From an uncultured Polaribacter sp. (GTDB lineage Bacteria > Bacteroidota > Bacteroidia > Flavobacteriales > Flavobacteriaceae), in assembly GCF_947496195.1 (NCBI RefSeq), contig NZ_CANMBY010000001.1:1240001-1304000 (forward strand): a stretch of 64,000 nt of DNA, read 5' to 3'. Of the stretch, positions 18,452 to 25,319 are shown piece by piece. The notes under the pieces are model-generated. The model had not been told where the DNA came from and searched no databases. It saw only the letters and a program-made list of their open reading frames with translations. The position numbers and the translations under genes are program-made. The first letter of the stretch is position 1, and each line of letters starts with the position of its first letter.

Positions 18452-18818
18452 TTTTCTGTTCTTTTATTTGATGATCAATGATTTTTTTTAATTCTTCTAG
18501 TTCCTTTGTTGTTAAGTTGGTTTCTTTAGTAAAAAACGATGCAAACTGGCTAGCAGAATCATTAAAAAAGTTTTTAATTAAACCATTAACATGATTAGAA
18601 AAGTAATCAGATTTTTTTATGATTGGATAATACTCTCTTGATTTTCCAAATAATTTGTAATCTATAAAACCTTTGTCTTTAATTCTCTTTAATAAAGTGG
18701 CTACAGTTGTTGTTGCTGGTTTTGGTTCAGCAAAATCTTCTAATAAGTCTTTTAAAAAAGCCTTTTTACGTTTCCATAGATATTGCATTAATTGCTCTTC
18801 TGTTTTAGATAATTGCAT
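18444..18818 (-). CDS. BlaI/MecI/CopY family transcriptional repressor
   Basis: A 124 aa winged-helix repressor: recognition-helix region TTTVATLLKRIKDKGFIDY (about residues 36-54), followed by the C-terminal dimerisation helices. Family knowledge: it binds TACAnnTGTA dyads as a dimer and is inactivated by cleavage through its partner M56 protein, encoded next with an 8-nt overlap. Two candidate operators lie directly upstream on the promoter, so autoregulation is likely. Target genes elsewhere are unknown. Confidence 0.92.
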   Translation of the reverse strand: MQLSKTEEQLMQYLWKRKKAFLKDLLEDFAEPKPATTTVATLLKRIKDKGFIDYKLFGKSREYYPIIKKSDYFSNHVNGLIKNFFNDSASQFASFFTKETNLTTKELEELKKIIDHQIKEQKND

Positions 18819-18833
18819 AGAAATGTATTTTAC

Positions 18834-18875
18834 TCTACAAACATAGAATAAAATATTTGATTCTACAAATGTAGA
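18834..18875 (-). promoter_or_regulatory. Promoter of the blaI-blaR1-like operon with two BlaI-type operators
   Basis: On the minus strand TTTG (18869-18866), a 20-nt spacer and TATGTTTG (18845-18838) form a good Bacteroidota promoter. A perfect 6-bp dyad TCTACA-AA-TGTAGA (18862-18875), containing the BlaI/CopY consensus TACAnnTGTA, covers the -33 element. A weaker copy TCTACA-AA-CATAGA (18834-18847) covers the -7. The two operators start 28 bp apart. Confidence 0.75.
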
Positions 18876-18903
18876 GTTAAAAAATATTTAAAAGTTATTT
18901 GGT

Positions 18904-18911
18904 TATTTTTG
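18904..18911 (+). promoter_or_regulatory. -7 promoter element of the cyclophilin lipoprotein gene
   Basis: TATTTTTG ends 22 nt before the ATG at 18934. It lies only about 30 bp from the BlaI-type operators of the divergent operon, so it could share that control. Confidence 0.5.
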
Positions 18912-18933
18912 TTTTATAGAAATAGAAATAAAT

Positions 18934-19563
18934 ATGAAAAAAATATATGTAATAGTTTGTTTACTTCTTTTATCTGCGTGTGCATCAGTTAAATTCAAAG
19001 ATAAATGGTTAACAAAACAAGCCCCAGAGACTTTTAAAGCTCGTTTTGAAACAACTCAAGGAAATTTTGATATTCTAGCAAAGAGAGAATGGTCTCCTGC
19101 AGGAGTAGATAGACTTTATCAGTTAATTACTAGAGAATACTATCAAGATGTAGCTATTTTTAGAGTAGTACCAAAATTTGTTGCTCAATTTGGTATTCAT
19201 AATGATACAGTTATTAATAATGCTTGGGGTAAAAAAGGAATTATTGACGAACCTGTGTTGAAAAAAAATGCTAAAATGACGATTGCTTTTGCAAGAGGAG
19301 GAGTAAAAACAAGGTCTAATCAGATTTTTATAAATTTAAAAGACAATTATAGATTAGACACTTTAGCTTATTCTGGAGTAACAGGATTTCCTGTAATTGC
19401 AGAAGTTGTTGATGGTAAAGAAAATGTATTAAAGTTTTATAATGGTTATGGAGATAAATTGGGTTACAAACAAGATTCTATTTCTAAATTTGGTAATACA
19501 TTTTTAAGAGAAAAATATCCAAAAGTAGATTATATAATTAAGGCTTATATTTTAAAAGACTAA
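18934..19563 (+). CDS. Cyclophilin-type peptidyl-prolyl cis-trans isomerase, lipoprotein
   Basis: A 209 aa exported isomerase. The N-terminal signal ends in a lipobox (LLLSAC, cysteine at about residue 16), so it should be lipid-anchored in the envelope. The cyclophilin fold begins with FETTQGNFDI, and the core around IFRVVPKFVAQFG and KMTIAFARGG matches the family, with SNQIFINLKDN near the active face. Some catalytic-region residues differ from classical cyclophilins (FVAQFG instead of FMIQGG), which is usual in this secreted subgroup. It heads a run of three envelope genes on the plus strand (10-nt gap to the next). Confidence 0.88.
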   Translation: MKKIYVIVCLLLLSACASVKFKDKWLTKQAPETFKARFETTQGNFDILAKREWSPAGVDRLYQLITREYYQDVAIFRVVPKFVAQFGIHNDTVINNAWGKKGIIDEPVLKKNAKMTIAFARGGVKTRSNQIFINLKDNYRLDTLAYSGVTGFPVIAEVVDGKENVLKFYNGYGDKLGYKQDSISKFGNTFLREKYPKVDYIIKAYILKD

Positions 19564-19572
19564 TAATATTTT

Positions 19573-20145
19573 ATGAAAAAGATATTATTTTTCCTTTTAC
19601 TAATTATTGTCTCTTCTCTACAATGTCAAGAAAAACTAGAAAGAGAATATCGAATTAAATCTACAGAAGCACCCAATAAAGCACTAGATTTTATTGATAA
19701 ATTAAACTTACCCAAAAAAGTAAAATGGTATATAGAAACCAGTAATGATGGTAAAACTTTTGAAGCAAAAACTTGTTTTGAAAACCATTTGTTTAGCGTT
19801 GAGTTTTCTGAAAAAGGAATTTTAATTGATGTCGAAATGAAAACATCTTTTTCTAAAATAGAAGCTTCAGTTAAAGAAAAAATTACAAAAACATTTAAAG
19901 ACAGATTTGATAAATACAGAATTAAAAAAACTCAATTTCAATATAGAGGTTTGCAAAAAGAGCTTACCAAACTTTTTGTTAAGTATTACAATAATACAAT
20001 TGAGGTTGATGTTTTTTATGAAATAGTGGTAAAAGGAAAAAAAGATAAAAACTATGAACTTTATGAGTTTTTATTTGATGCAAAAGGAGATCTTGTAAAA
20101 TCATTAAAGTTTGCGATTCCAAATTCTGATAATCTTCAATTTTAA
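19573..20145 (+). CDS. Secreted PepSY-like protein, 190 aa
   Basis: No sure family. A signal peptide (residues 1 to about 18, ending near LQCQ) is followed by two similar alpha/beta halves of about 85 residues; each has a helix then strands (KALDFIDKLNLPKKVKWYIE; later IEVDVFYEIVV...YEFLFDAKGDL), which resembles the PepSY/BLIP-like fold. It lies between the cyclophilin lipoprotein and a DUF2490 barrel and its stop overlaps the next start by 1 nt, so an envelope role in this operon is likely. The exact role is unknown. Confidence 0.6.
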   Translation: MKKILFFLLLIIVSSLQCQEKLEREYRIKSTEAPNKALDFIDKLNLPKKVKWYIETSNDGKTFEAKTCFENHLFSVEFSEKGILIDVEMKTSFSKIEASVKEKITKTFKDRFDKYRIKKTQFQYRGLQKELTKLFVKYYNNTIEVDVFYEIVVKGKKDKNYELYEFLFDAKGDLVKSLKFAIPNSDNLQF

Positions 20146-20798
20146 TGAAAACATTCTGCTGTTTTTTACTATCTTTTTATTGTTCAAATTTACTTTTTGC
20201 ACAATCTAATTTTAATACAGGATTTTTACCTAAAATAGTTGTTTCTAAAAAACTATCTAATAAGAATATCTGGGTTAATAGTTTAGAATCTAGAACATTT
20301 ATTCTTGATGATAATAATGAATTTTCACATAGTTTAGTTGATATATCTTCAATTATATCAATAAAAACAGACTTTGAACAATCTTTTAACTTTGGTTATA
20401 TTCTTCGTTTTAGAGATGATAAAACTATTCATAGAATTTTTCAGCATTACAATTTTGTAAGTCAATTAACAAGTATAAAAATTGCGCATAGAATTGCTTT
20501 CGAACAATTTTATCAATCTAAAAGACAAACAATTTTTAGAACTAGGTATAGATTTACTTTAGAAAAACCCTTAAGTGGAGAAAGAGTTGATATTAAAGAG
20601 TTTTACTTAAAGCTAGGTAATGAATTATTGTATGATTTTACAGATTTAAAAATTAGAATAACTCCTTATTTAGGTTATCAAATTTCCAAAAAAGATAGAA
20701 TAGAATTTGGTTTAGATTATAGATTGGGTGAATTTATAAAAAATAATACTCAGAATGATTTATGGTTTAGAACAACTTGGTATATTTCTTTAAACTAA
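20145..20798 (+). CDS. DUF2490 family outer membrane beta-barrel protein
   Basis: A 217 aa exported protein with a signal peptide ending near FAQ (residue 20) and a body of alternating amphipathic strands, ending in an aromatic residue-containing strand (DLWFRTTWYISL), as in small outer membrane barrels. The pattern fits DUF2490. Third gene of the cyclophilin operon; its ATG overlaps the preceding stop (TAATG). A bidirectional terminator follows. Function unknown. Confidence 0.72.
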   Translation: MKTFCCFLLSFYCSNLLFAQSNFNTGFLPKIVVSKKLSNKNIWVNSLESRTFILDDNNEFSHSLVDISSIISIKTDFEQSFNFGYILRFRDDKTIHRIFQHYNFVSQLTSIKIAHRIAFEQFYQSKRQTIFRTRYRFTLEKPLSGERVDIKEFYLKLGNELLYDFTDLKIRITPYLGYQISKKDRIEFGLDYRLGEFIKNNTQNDLWFRTTWYISLN

Positions 20799-20834
20799 AA
20801 AAGCATCAATATTTTAAATATTGATGCTCTTTTA
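20797..20834. terminator. Bidirectional terminator between convergent DUF2490 and ompA-like genes
   Basis: AGCATCAATAT pairs with ATATTGATGCT; A-rich on the left and T-rich on the right, so it works in both directions. Confidence 0.88.
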
Positions 20835-20851
20835 ATTTTAGTATTTAAAAT

Positions 20852-22030
20852 TTATCTTAATTTAAAAATAACTTTTCTAGCAAATTGTCTTGCAGATTTA
20901 CCAACACTAGTATCTTCTCCACCACCAAAATAAGATAGTCTAGAAGGATTTATACCTGCAGCAACAAGAACATCATACACCTTTTTTGCTCTTTTTTGAG
21001 ATAAAGTTTTATTTCTGTTAGCTGAGCCTGTTTCATCTGCATAACCTATTAAGTCTGCACTTATAGTTGGATTATCCATCAAAAATTGTTTTAAGTAGTT
21101 TACAGAATTTAAAGATCCTTCTTGAATTTCAGACTTATTTACATCAAAATAAACATTAATATAACCTCTATTTAAAAGTTCTTTGATAAAACTTACATTT
21201 CCTCCAGATACAACATCTGCATATTTATTTTCTTTTACTTCGTCTCTTTTGATATATCTAGCATCTAATTCTGTCATAATTAGATCTTTATTAGGTGATG
21301 AAGTGGTTTCTTTATTTTTTAATTCTGCGATTTCTTTTTCTGCAGTACTTAAACGTTTTTTAATTTTATCTAACTCACTTTCAACTGGAGTTTTTTCTTC
21401 AAAATAGAAATCTGCAAGTCTATTATATCTTCCAAAAGATATACTTAAACCAATAGAGGTATTAAATATACTTATATTTGATTCTCTATTATCACTATAT
21501 ATTCCTCCATTAAAAGTATTGTCTTGCCCAAAATTTATAAAAGATGAAAAATCTGCAAAAACAGCTATTCTATCTGAAATTTTATATTGTGGTGTAAGGC
21601 CAAAATTTAAAGAAACAACATTATCATTACCAGAAACAACAGGCGCAGTTGTATTTAAAATACCAATTCCTAATCCACCATGAGCAAGTAAGTTTAATCT
21701 TTTAGTCCAAGTATGAAATTTTAAAATATTACCCATATTAACAACACCTTCTAATGTTGCTCTATAATAATTTGCGCTAAATGGTAAACTTCCGCTTTCT
21801 TCTTTAAATTTATTATATCCTAAATCTAATCTTAAACCAAAACGTTCATTAAACATGTATCTAGCACCTAAACTACCTTGACCTAACATATTTACTGCAT
21901 AACCTGAAGATAGTGGAGCACCAACTTGATGAATACCAGCACCTAAATCTAAAGACCATTTGTCAAAATTTTGGCTATTTACTTGAAATGAAGCTAAAAA
22001 TAGTAAAGAAACTATACATATTTTCTTCAT
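20852..22030 (-). CDS. OmpA family outer membrane protein
   Basis: About 392 aa. Signal peptide MKKICIVSLLFLAS...VNSQ, an N-terminal eight-strand-type beta barrel (to about residue 195), a short coiled stretch (DKIKKRLSTAEKEIAELKNKE) and a C-terminal OmpA peptidoglycan-binding domain with VYFDVNKSEIQ and the LIGYADETGSANRN...LSQKRA motif. It should anchor the outer membrane to the cell wall. Two further in-frame ATGs lie upstream, at 22063 and 22084; the one at 22063 is also possible because a -7 element lies just before it, but the start used here gives a standard signal peptide. Confidence 0.92.
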   Translation of the reverse strand: MKKICIVSLLFLASFQVNSQNFDKWSLDLGAGIHQVGAPLSSGYAVNMLGQGSLGARYMFNERFGLRLDLGYNKFKEESGSLPFSANYYRATLEGVVNMGNILKFHTWTKRLNLLAHGGLGIGILNTTAPVVSGNDNVVSLNFGLTPQYKISDRIAVFADFSSFINFGQDNTFNGGIYSDNRESNISIFNTSIGLSISFGRYNRLADFYFEEKTPVESELDKIKKRLSTAEKEIAELKNKETTSSPNKDLIMTELDARYIKRDEVKENKYADVVSGGNVSFIKELLNRGYINVYFDVNKSEIQEGSLNSVNYLKQFLMDNPTISADLIGYADETGSANRNKTLSQKRAKKVYDVLVAAGINPSRLSYFGGGEDTSVGKSARQFARKVIFKLR

Positions 22031-22081
22031 TAATTCTACTTTAATTTTGTTTTGATTTTTCATTTTATCCCCTTTAAAATG

Positions 22082-22089
22082 CAAAGTTA
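22082..22089 (-). promoter_or_regulatory. -7 promoter element of the OmpA gene
   Basis: Minus strand TAACTTTG. It overlaps the most upstream candidate ATG (22084), which therefore cannot be the start of translation on this transcript. Confidence 0.5.
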
Positions 22090-22185
22090 TAATTTATTTA
22101 TTGCAATATAGAAATATTATTCAATTACATTGATATTGGCTTCCATTTGAAATGATATTAACTTCAAATATTAAAGCTTAATTTA

Positions 22186-23580
22186 TTATTGATTTTTATA
22201 AAGTTCTGTAAAATATTTATAAAAATATGGTATAGTTTCTATACCTTTTAAATAATTCCAAACCCCAAAATGTTCATTAGGAGAATGAATTGCGTCAGAA
22301 TTTAAACCAAATCCCATTAAAATCGTTTTGCTTTTTAGTTCTTTTTCAAAAAGTGATACAATAGGTATACTACCACCACTTCTTTGTGGTATAGGTGTTT
22401 TTCCAAAAGTAGTTTCATATGCTTTACTGGCAGCTTGGTAGCCAATATTATCAATTGGAGTAACATAACTTTGACCTCCATGATGTGGTTTTACCTTTAC
22501 TTTTACTGATTTTGGAGCAATACTTTCAAAATGATTTTTAAATAATTCAGTAATTTCTTTCCAGTCTTGATTAGGCACTAAACGCATAGAAATTTTTGCA
22601 AAAGCCTTACTTGCAATTACTGTTTTAGCACCTTCACCTGTATAACCTCCCCAAATTCCATTTACGTCTAATGTTGGTCTAATAGAATTACGTTCGTTTG
22701 TAGAAAAACCTTCTTCACCATAAACAGCATCAATATCTAAAGCTTTTTTATAATTCTCTAAAGAAAATGGGGCTTTTGCCATTTCTTCTCTTTCTTCTTT
22801 TGACAATTCTTCAACATTATCATAAAAACCAGGTATAGTAATATGGTTATTTTCATCATGTAATGAGGCTATCATCTTTGTTAAGATATTAATAGGGTTA
22901 GCTACAGCACCTCCATATAAACCAGAATGTAAATCTCTATTAGGTCCTGTAACTTCTACTTCTACATAACTAAGCCCTCTTAAACCAGTTGTTATAGAAG
23001 GAATTGTATTAGCTATCATTCCAGTATCTGAAATTAAAATAACATCATTGGCTAATTTTTCTTTATTTCTTGGAACAAACCAAGACAAACTTTCAGAACC
23101 TACTTCTTCTTCACCCTCTATCATAAATTTTACATTACAAGGTAAATTACCAGTGGATGTCATGTATTCTAATGCTTTTACATGCATATACATTTGTCCC
23201 TTATCATCACAAGCACCTCTTGCAAAAATTGCACCTTCTGGATGTATTTCAGTTTCTTTTATAACAGGTTTAAAAGGAGGAGAAGTCCATAATTCTATTG
23301 GATCTGCTGGTTGCACATCATAATGCCCATATACAAGAACTGTTGGTAAGTTTTTATCAATTATTTTTTCACCATAAACTATTGGGTAACCAGGAGTTTC
23401 ACAAAGTTCTACTTTGTCACAACCAGCTTTATGTAAGCTATTTAAAATAAAATCTGCTGTAAGTAAAACATCTTTTTTAAAAGCTGAATCTGCACTTACA
23501 GAAGGTATTTTTAATAACTCTATTAATTCATCTAAGAAAGTTTGTTTGTGTTCTTTTATATAAGATTTTATATGTGACAT
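22186..23580 (-). CDS. M20 family metallo-dipeptidase
   Basis: A 464 aa cytoplasmic zinc peptidase related to carnosinase and PepV-like dipeptidases. Metal ligand motifs are GHYDVQPAD, the GACDDKGQ segment and the EGEEEVGS glutamates (catalytic base E and ligand E); a later LHSGLYGG region belongs to the lid/dimerisation domain. The family normally cleaves dipeptides or beta-alanyl/C-terminal dipeptide bonds; the substrate is not clear. It stands alone, with a -7 element 23 nt upstream, next to tRNA-Leu on the other strand. Confidence 0.9.
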   Translation of the reverse strand: MSHIKSYIKEHKQTFLDELIELLKIPSVSADSAFKKDVLLTADFILNSLHKAGCDKVELCETPGYPIVYGEKIIDKNLPTVLVYGHYDVQPADPIELWTSPPFKPVIKETEIHPEGAIFARGACDDKGQMYMHVKALEYMTSTGNLPCNVKFMIEGEEEVGSESLSWFVPRNKEKLANDVILISDTGMIANTIPSITTGLRGLSYVEVEVTGPNRDLHSGLYGGAVANPINILTKMIASLHDENNHITIPGFYDNVEELSKEEREEMAKAPFSLENYKKALDIDAVYGEEGFSTNERNSIRPTLDVNGIWGGYTGEGAKTVIASKAFAKISMRLVPNQDWKEITELFKNHFESIAPKSVKVKVKPHHGGQSYVTPIDNIGYQAASKAYETTFGKTPIPQRSGGSIPIVSLFEKELKSKTILMGFGLNSDAIHSPNEHFGVWNYLKGIETIPYFYKYFTELYKNQ

Positions 23581-23603
23581 TTTTTATTAATTTGAAAGAA
23601 ATT

Positions 23604-23611
23604 CAAAAATA
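23604..23611 (-). promoter_or_regulatory. -7 promoter element of the M20 dipeptidase gene
   Basis: Minus strand TATTTTTG, 23 nt before the ATG at 23580. Confidence 0.5.
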
Positions 23612-23631
23612 TAAAAATAATAATGAAGGGC

Positions 23632-23661
23632 TTTGTAATTTCAAGTGATTGTTTATATTTG
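23632..23661 (+). promoter_or_regulatory. Promoter of tRNA-Leu, TTTG-N18-TATATTTG
   Basis: TTTG at 23632-23635 and TATATTTG at 23654-23661 are separated by 18 nt. This is the cleanest Bacteroidota promoter in the window; the tRNA begins 12 nt after it. Confidence 0.8.
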
Positions 23662-23672
23662 CAGTCCAAATT

Positions 23673-23754
23673 GCAGGCGTGGTGGAATTGGTAGACACGC
23701 TAGACTTAGGATCTAGTGCCGAAAGGTGTGAGAGTTCGAGTCTCTCCGCCTGTA
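23673..23754 (+). tRNA. tRNA-Leu (anticodon TAG)
   Basis: An 82-nt class II tRNA. The acceptor arms GCAGGCG and CGCCTGT pair fully with one G-U, the anticodon arm is CTAGA-cTTAGga-TCTAG with TAG at the anticodon, a variable arm TGCCGAAAGGTG follows, and the T arm carries GTTCGAGTC. The discriminator base is A and the CCA end is not encoded (next bases CAAAAA). It reads CUA/CUN leucine codons. Confidence 0.96.
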
Positions 23755-23755
23755 C

Positions 23756-23788
23756 AAAAAGCTTCTCTAATTATTGAGAAGCTTTTTT
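23756..23788 (+). terminator. Rho-independent terminator of tRNA-Leu
   Basis: AAGCTTCTC pairs with GAGAAGCTT around 8 nt, followed by a T run, 2 nt after the tRNA end. Confidence 0.9.
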
Positions 23789-23831
23789 GTTTTTTATAAT
23801 TGACTTATATTGTTGCTACAAATATTAAGTA

Positions 23832-24812
23832 ATGAAAGCAATTATCTGTAATAAATTTGGTTTACCAGAAACATTAGAATACAAAGAAGTAGAAAACCTA
23901 TTACCAAAAGAAGATGAGGTTTTAATTTCTGTAAAAGCTTGTAGTGTTAATTTTCCTGATACTTTAATTATACAAGGCAAATACCAATTTAGACCAGAAT
24001 TTCCATTTTCTCCTGGGAGTGATGTAGCAGGAATTATAGAAAAAGTAGGAAATAAAGTATCTCATTTAAAAGTAGGAGATGAGATTGTTGGTTTTATTCC
24101 TTATGGAGGTTATGCTGAAAAAGCAATACTAAAAGCAAAAGATTGTTTTCCAAAACCTAAAGGTATGTCTATGGTAAATGCATCTGCTTTTTTATTAGCT
24201 TATGGTACTTCTTACCATGCTTTAAAAGATAGAGCTAAACTTAAAAAAGATGAAACTATTTTAATTCTTGGTGCTTCTGGTGGAGTAGGATTAACTGCAT
24301 TAGAATTGGCTAAATTAATGGGAGCTAAAGTAATTGCAGCTGCCTCTACTAAAGAAAAATTAGACTTATGCAAACAATTTGGTGCAGATGAATTAATTAA
24401 TTATAAAGAAGAAAGTGTTAAAGATAAAGTTAAAGAGTTAACAAATGGAAAAGGTGTAGATGTAATTTATGATCCTGTTGGGGGTCATTTTTCTGAGTTA
24501 GCTTTAAGAGCTATAGCTTGGAAAGGGAGACATTTAGTAATTGGTTTTGCAAACGGAGAAATTCCTAAAATACCTATAAATTTAACATTACTCAAAGGTG
24601 CAAGTATTGTAGGTGTTTTTTGGGGTGCTTTTGCACAAAAAGAACCTAAAAAAAGCTTAGAAAATATTAAAGAATTGTTAACTTGGTTTGCAACTGGCAA
24701 ATTAAATCCTCATATAGACAATACATACGCTTTACAAAATGCAACAAAAGCATTAGAAGATATGATGCAAAGAAAAGTAAAAGGTAAAATAGTAATTGAT
24801 ATGACTATTTAG
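23832..24812 (+). CDS. NADPH:quinone oxidoreductase family protein (zinc-free MDR)
   Basis: A 326 aa medium-chain dehydrogenase/reductase. The N-terminal GroES-like domain carries PGSDVAGIIEKVG; the nucleotide-binding domain has LGASGGVGLTALELAK and a later DPVGG. No zinc ligand cysteine set is seen, which fits the quinone oxidoreductase/enoyl reductase branch that uses NADPH. Physiological substrate unclear: quinones or alpha,beta-unsaturated acyl compounds. Its last 8 bases overlap the end of the convergent thioesterase gene. Confidence 0.88.
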   Translation: MKAIICNKFGLPETLEYKEVENLLPKEDEVLISVKACSVNFPDTLIIQGKYQFRPEFPFSPGSDVAGIIEKVGNKVSHLKVGDEIVGFIPYGGYAEKAILKAKDCFPKPKGMSMVNASAFLLAYGTSYHALKDRAKLKKDETILILGASGGVGLTALELAKLMGAKVIAAASTKEKLDLCKQFGADELINYKEESVKDKVKELTNGKGVDVIYDPVGGHFSELALRAIAWKGRHLVIGFANGEIPKIPINLTLLKGASIVGVFWGAFAQKEPKKSLENIKELLTWFATGKLNPHIDNTYALQNATKALEDMMQRKVKGKIVIDMTI

Positions 24813-25251
24813 CTTTTAGTATAATTTCTTCAAAATCATTTGTTTTTTCACTATTATCAAATAGATGACTTGCTTGTTTTGGAGGAACAGTTAATTTACG
24901 TTTTGTTAAATCTAACCAAGCACCATAAACTTTTATGATAGCTGATAATTGTCCTGCCTCATTGAAAACTTCATGAGTTAATTTCCAACGTTCATTGTTT
25001 TTTGATAGTCCAGAGATTTTTAAATTAACACTTATATTTTCACCTAAATGAATTTCTTTTCTAAAGCTAACATATTCTTCAAATAGAATAGGGCCAATAT
25101 TATGTTTGGTAAATTCTTCTATAGAAAAATTTTGAGCAGCAAAATATCTAATTCTTACTTCTGCAGCATACTCATTATAAGCAGTATGACGCATATGTCT
25201 ATTAGGATCAAAATCAGACCATTTTGTGGCAAAGTTTACACTGTATTCCAT
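24805..25251 (-). CDS. Hotdog-fold acyl-CoA thioesterase
   Basis: A 148 aa cytoplasmic single-hotdog protein of the 4HBT/YbgC-like type. The start of the fold (FATKWSDFDPNRHMRHTAYNEY) contains the aspartate/asparagine-histidine pattern of this group. It likely hydrolyses acyl-CoA or acyl-ACP thioesters. The gene ends inside the 3' end of the quinone reductase gene (8-nt overlap, opposite strand), and its -7 element sits only 4 nt before the ATG, so the mRNA may be leaderless. Confidence 0.85.
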   Translation of the reverse strand: MEYSVNFATKWSDFDPNRHMRHTAYNEYAAEVRIRYFAAQNFSIEEFTKHNIGPILFEEYVSFRKEIHLGENISVNLKISGLSKNNERWKLTHEVFNEAGQLSAIIKVYGAWLDLTKRKLTVPPKQASHLFDNSEKTNDFEEIILKAK

Positions 25252-25255
25252 ACTT

Positions 25256-25263
25256 CAAAAATA
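25256..25263 (-). promoter_or_regulatory. -7 promoter element directly before the thioesterase ATG
   Basis: Minus strand TATTTTTG, 4 nt before ATG at 25251. It abuts the T tract of the prc terminator. Confidence 0.45.
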
Positions 25264-25299
25264 AAAAAACCTGATATGTTTTTCTAGCATATCAGGTTT
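25263..25299 (-). terminator. Rho-independent terminator after prc
   Basis: CCTGATATG pairs with CATATCAGG; on the minus strand seven T follow. It insulates prc from the thioesterase gene. Confidence 0.88.
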
Positions 25300-25319
25300 A
25301 TATTATATCATTTAATTAT

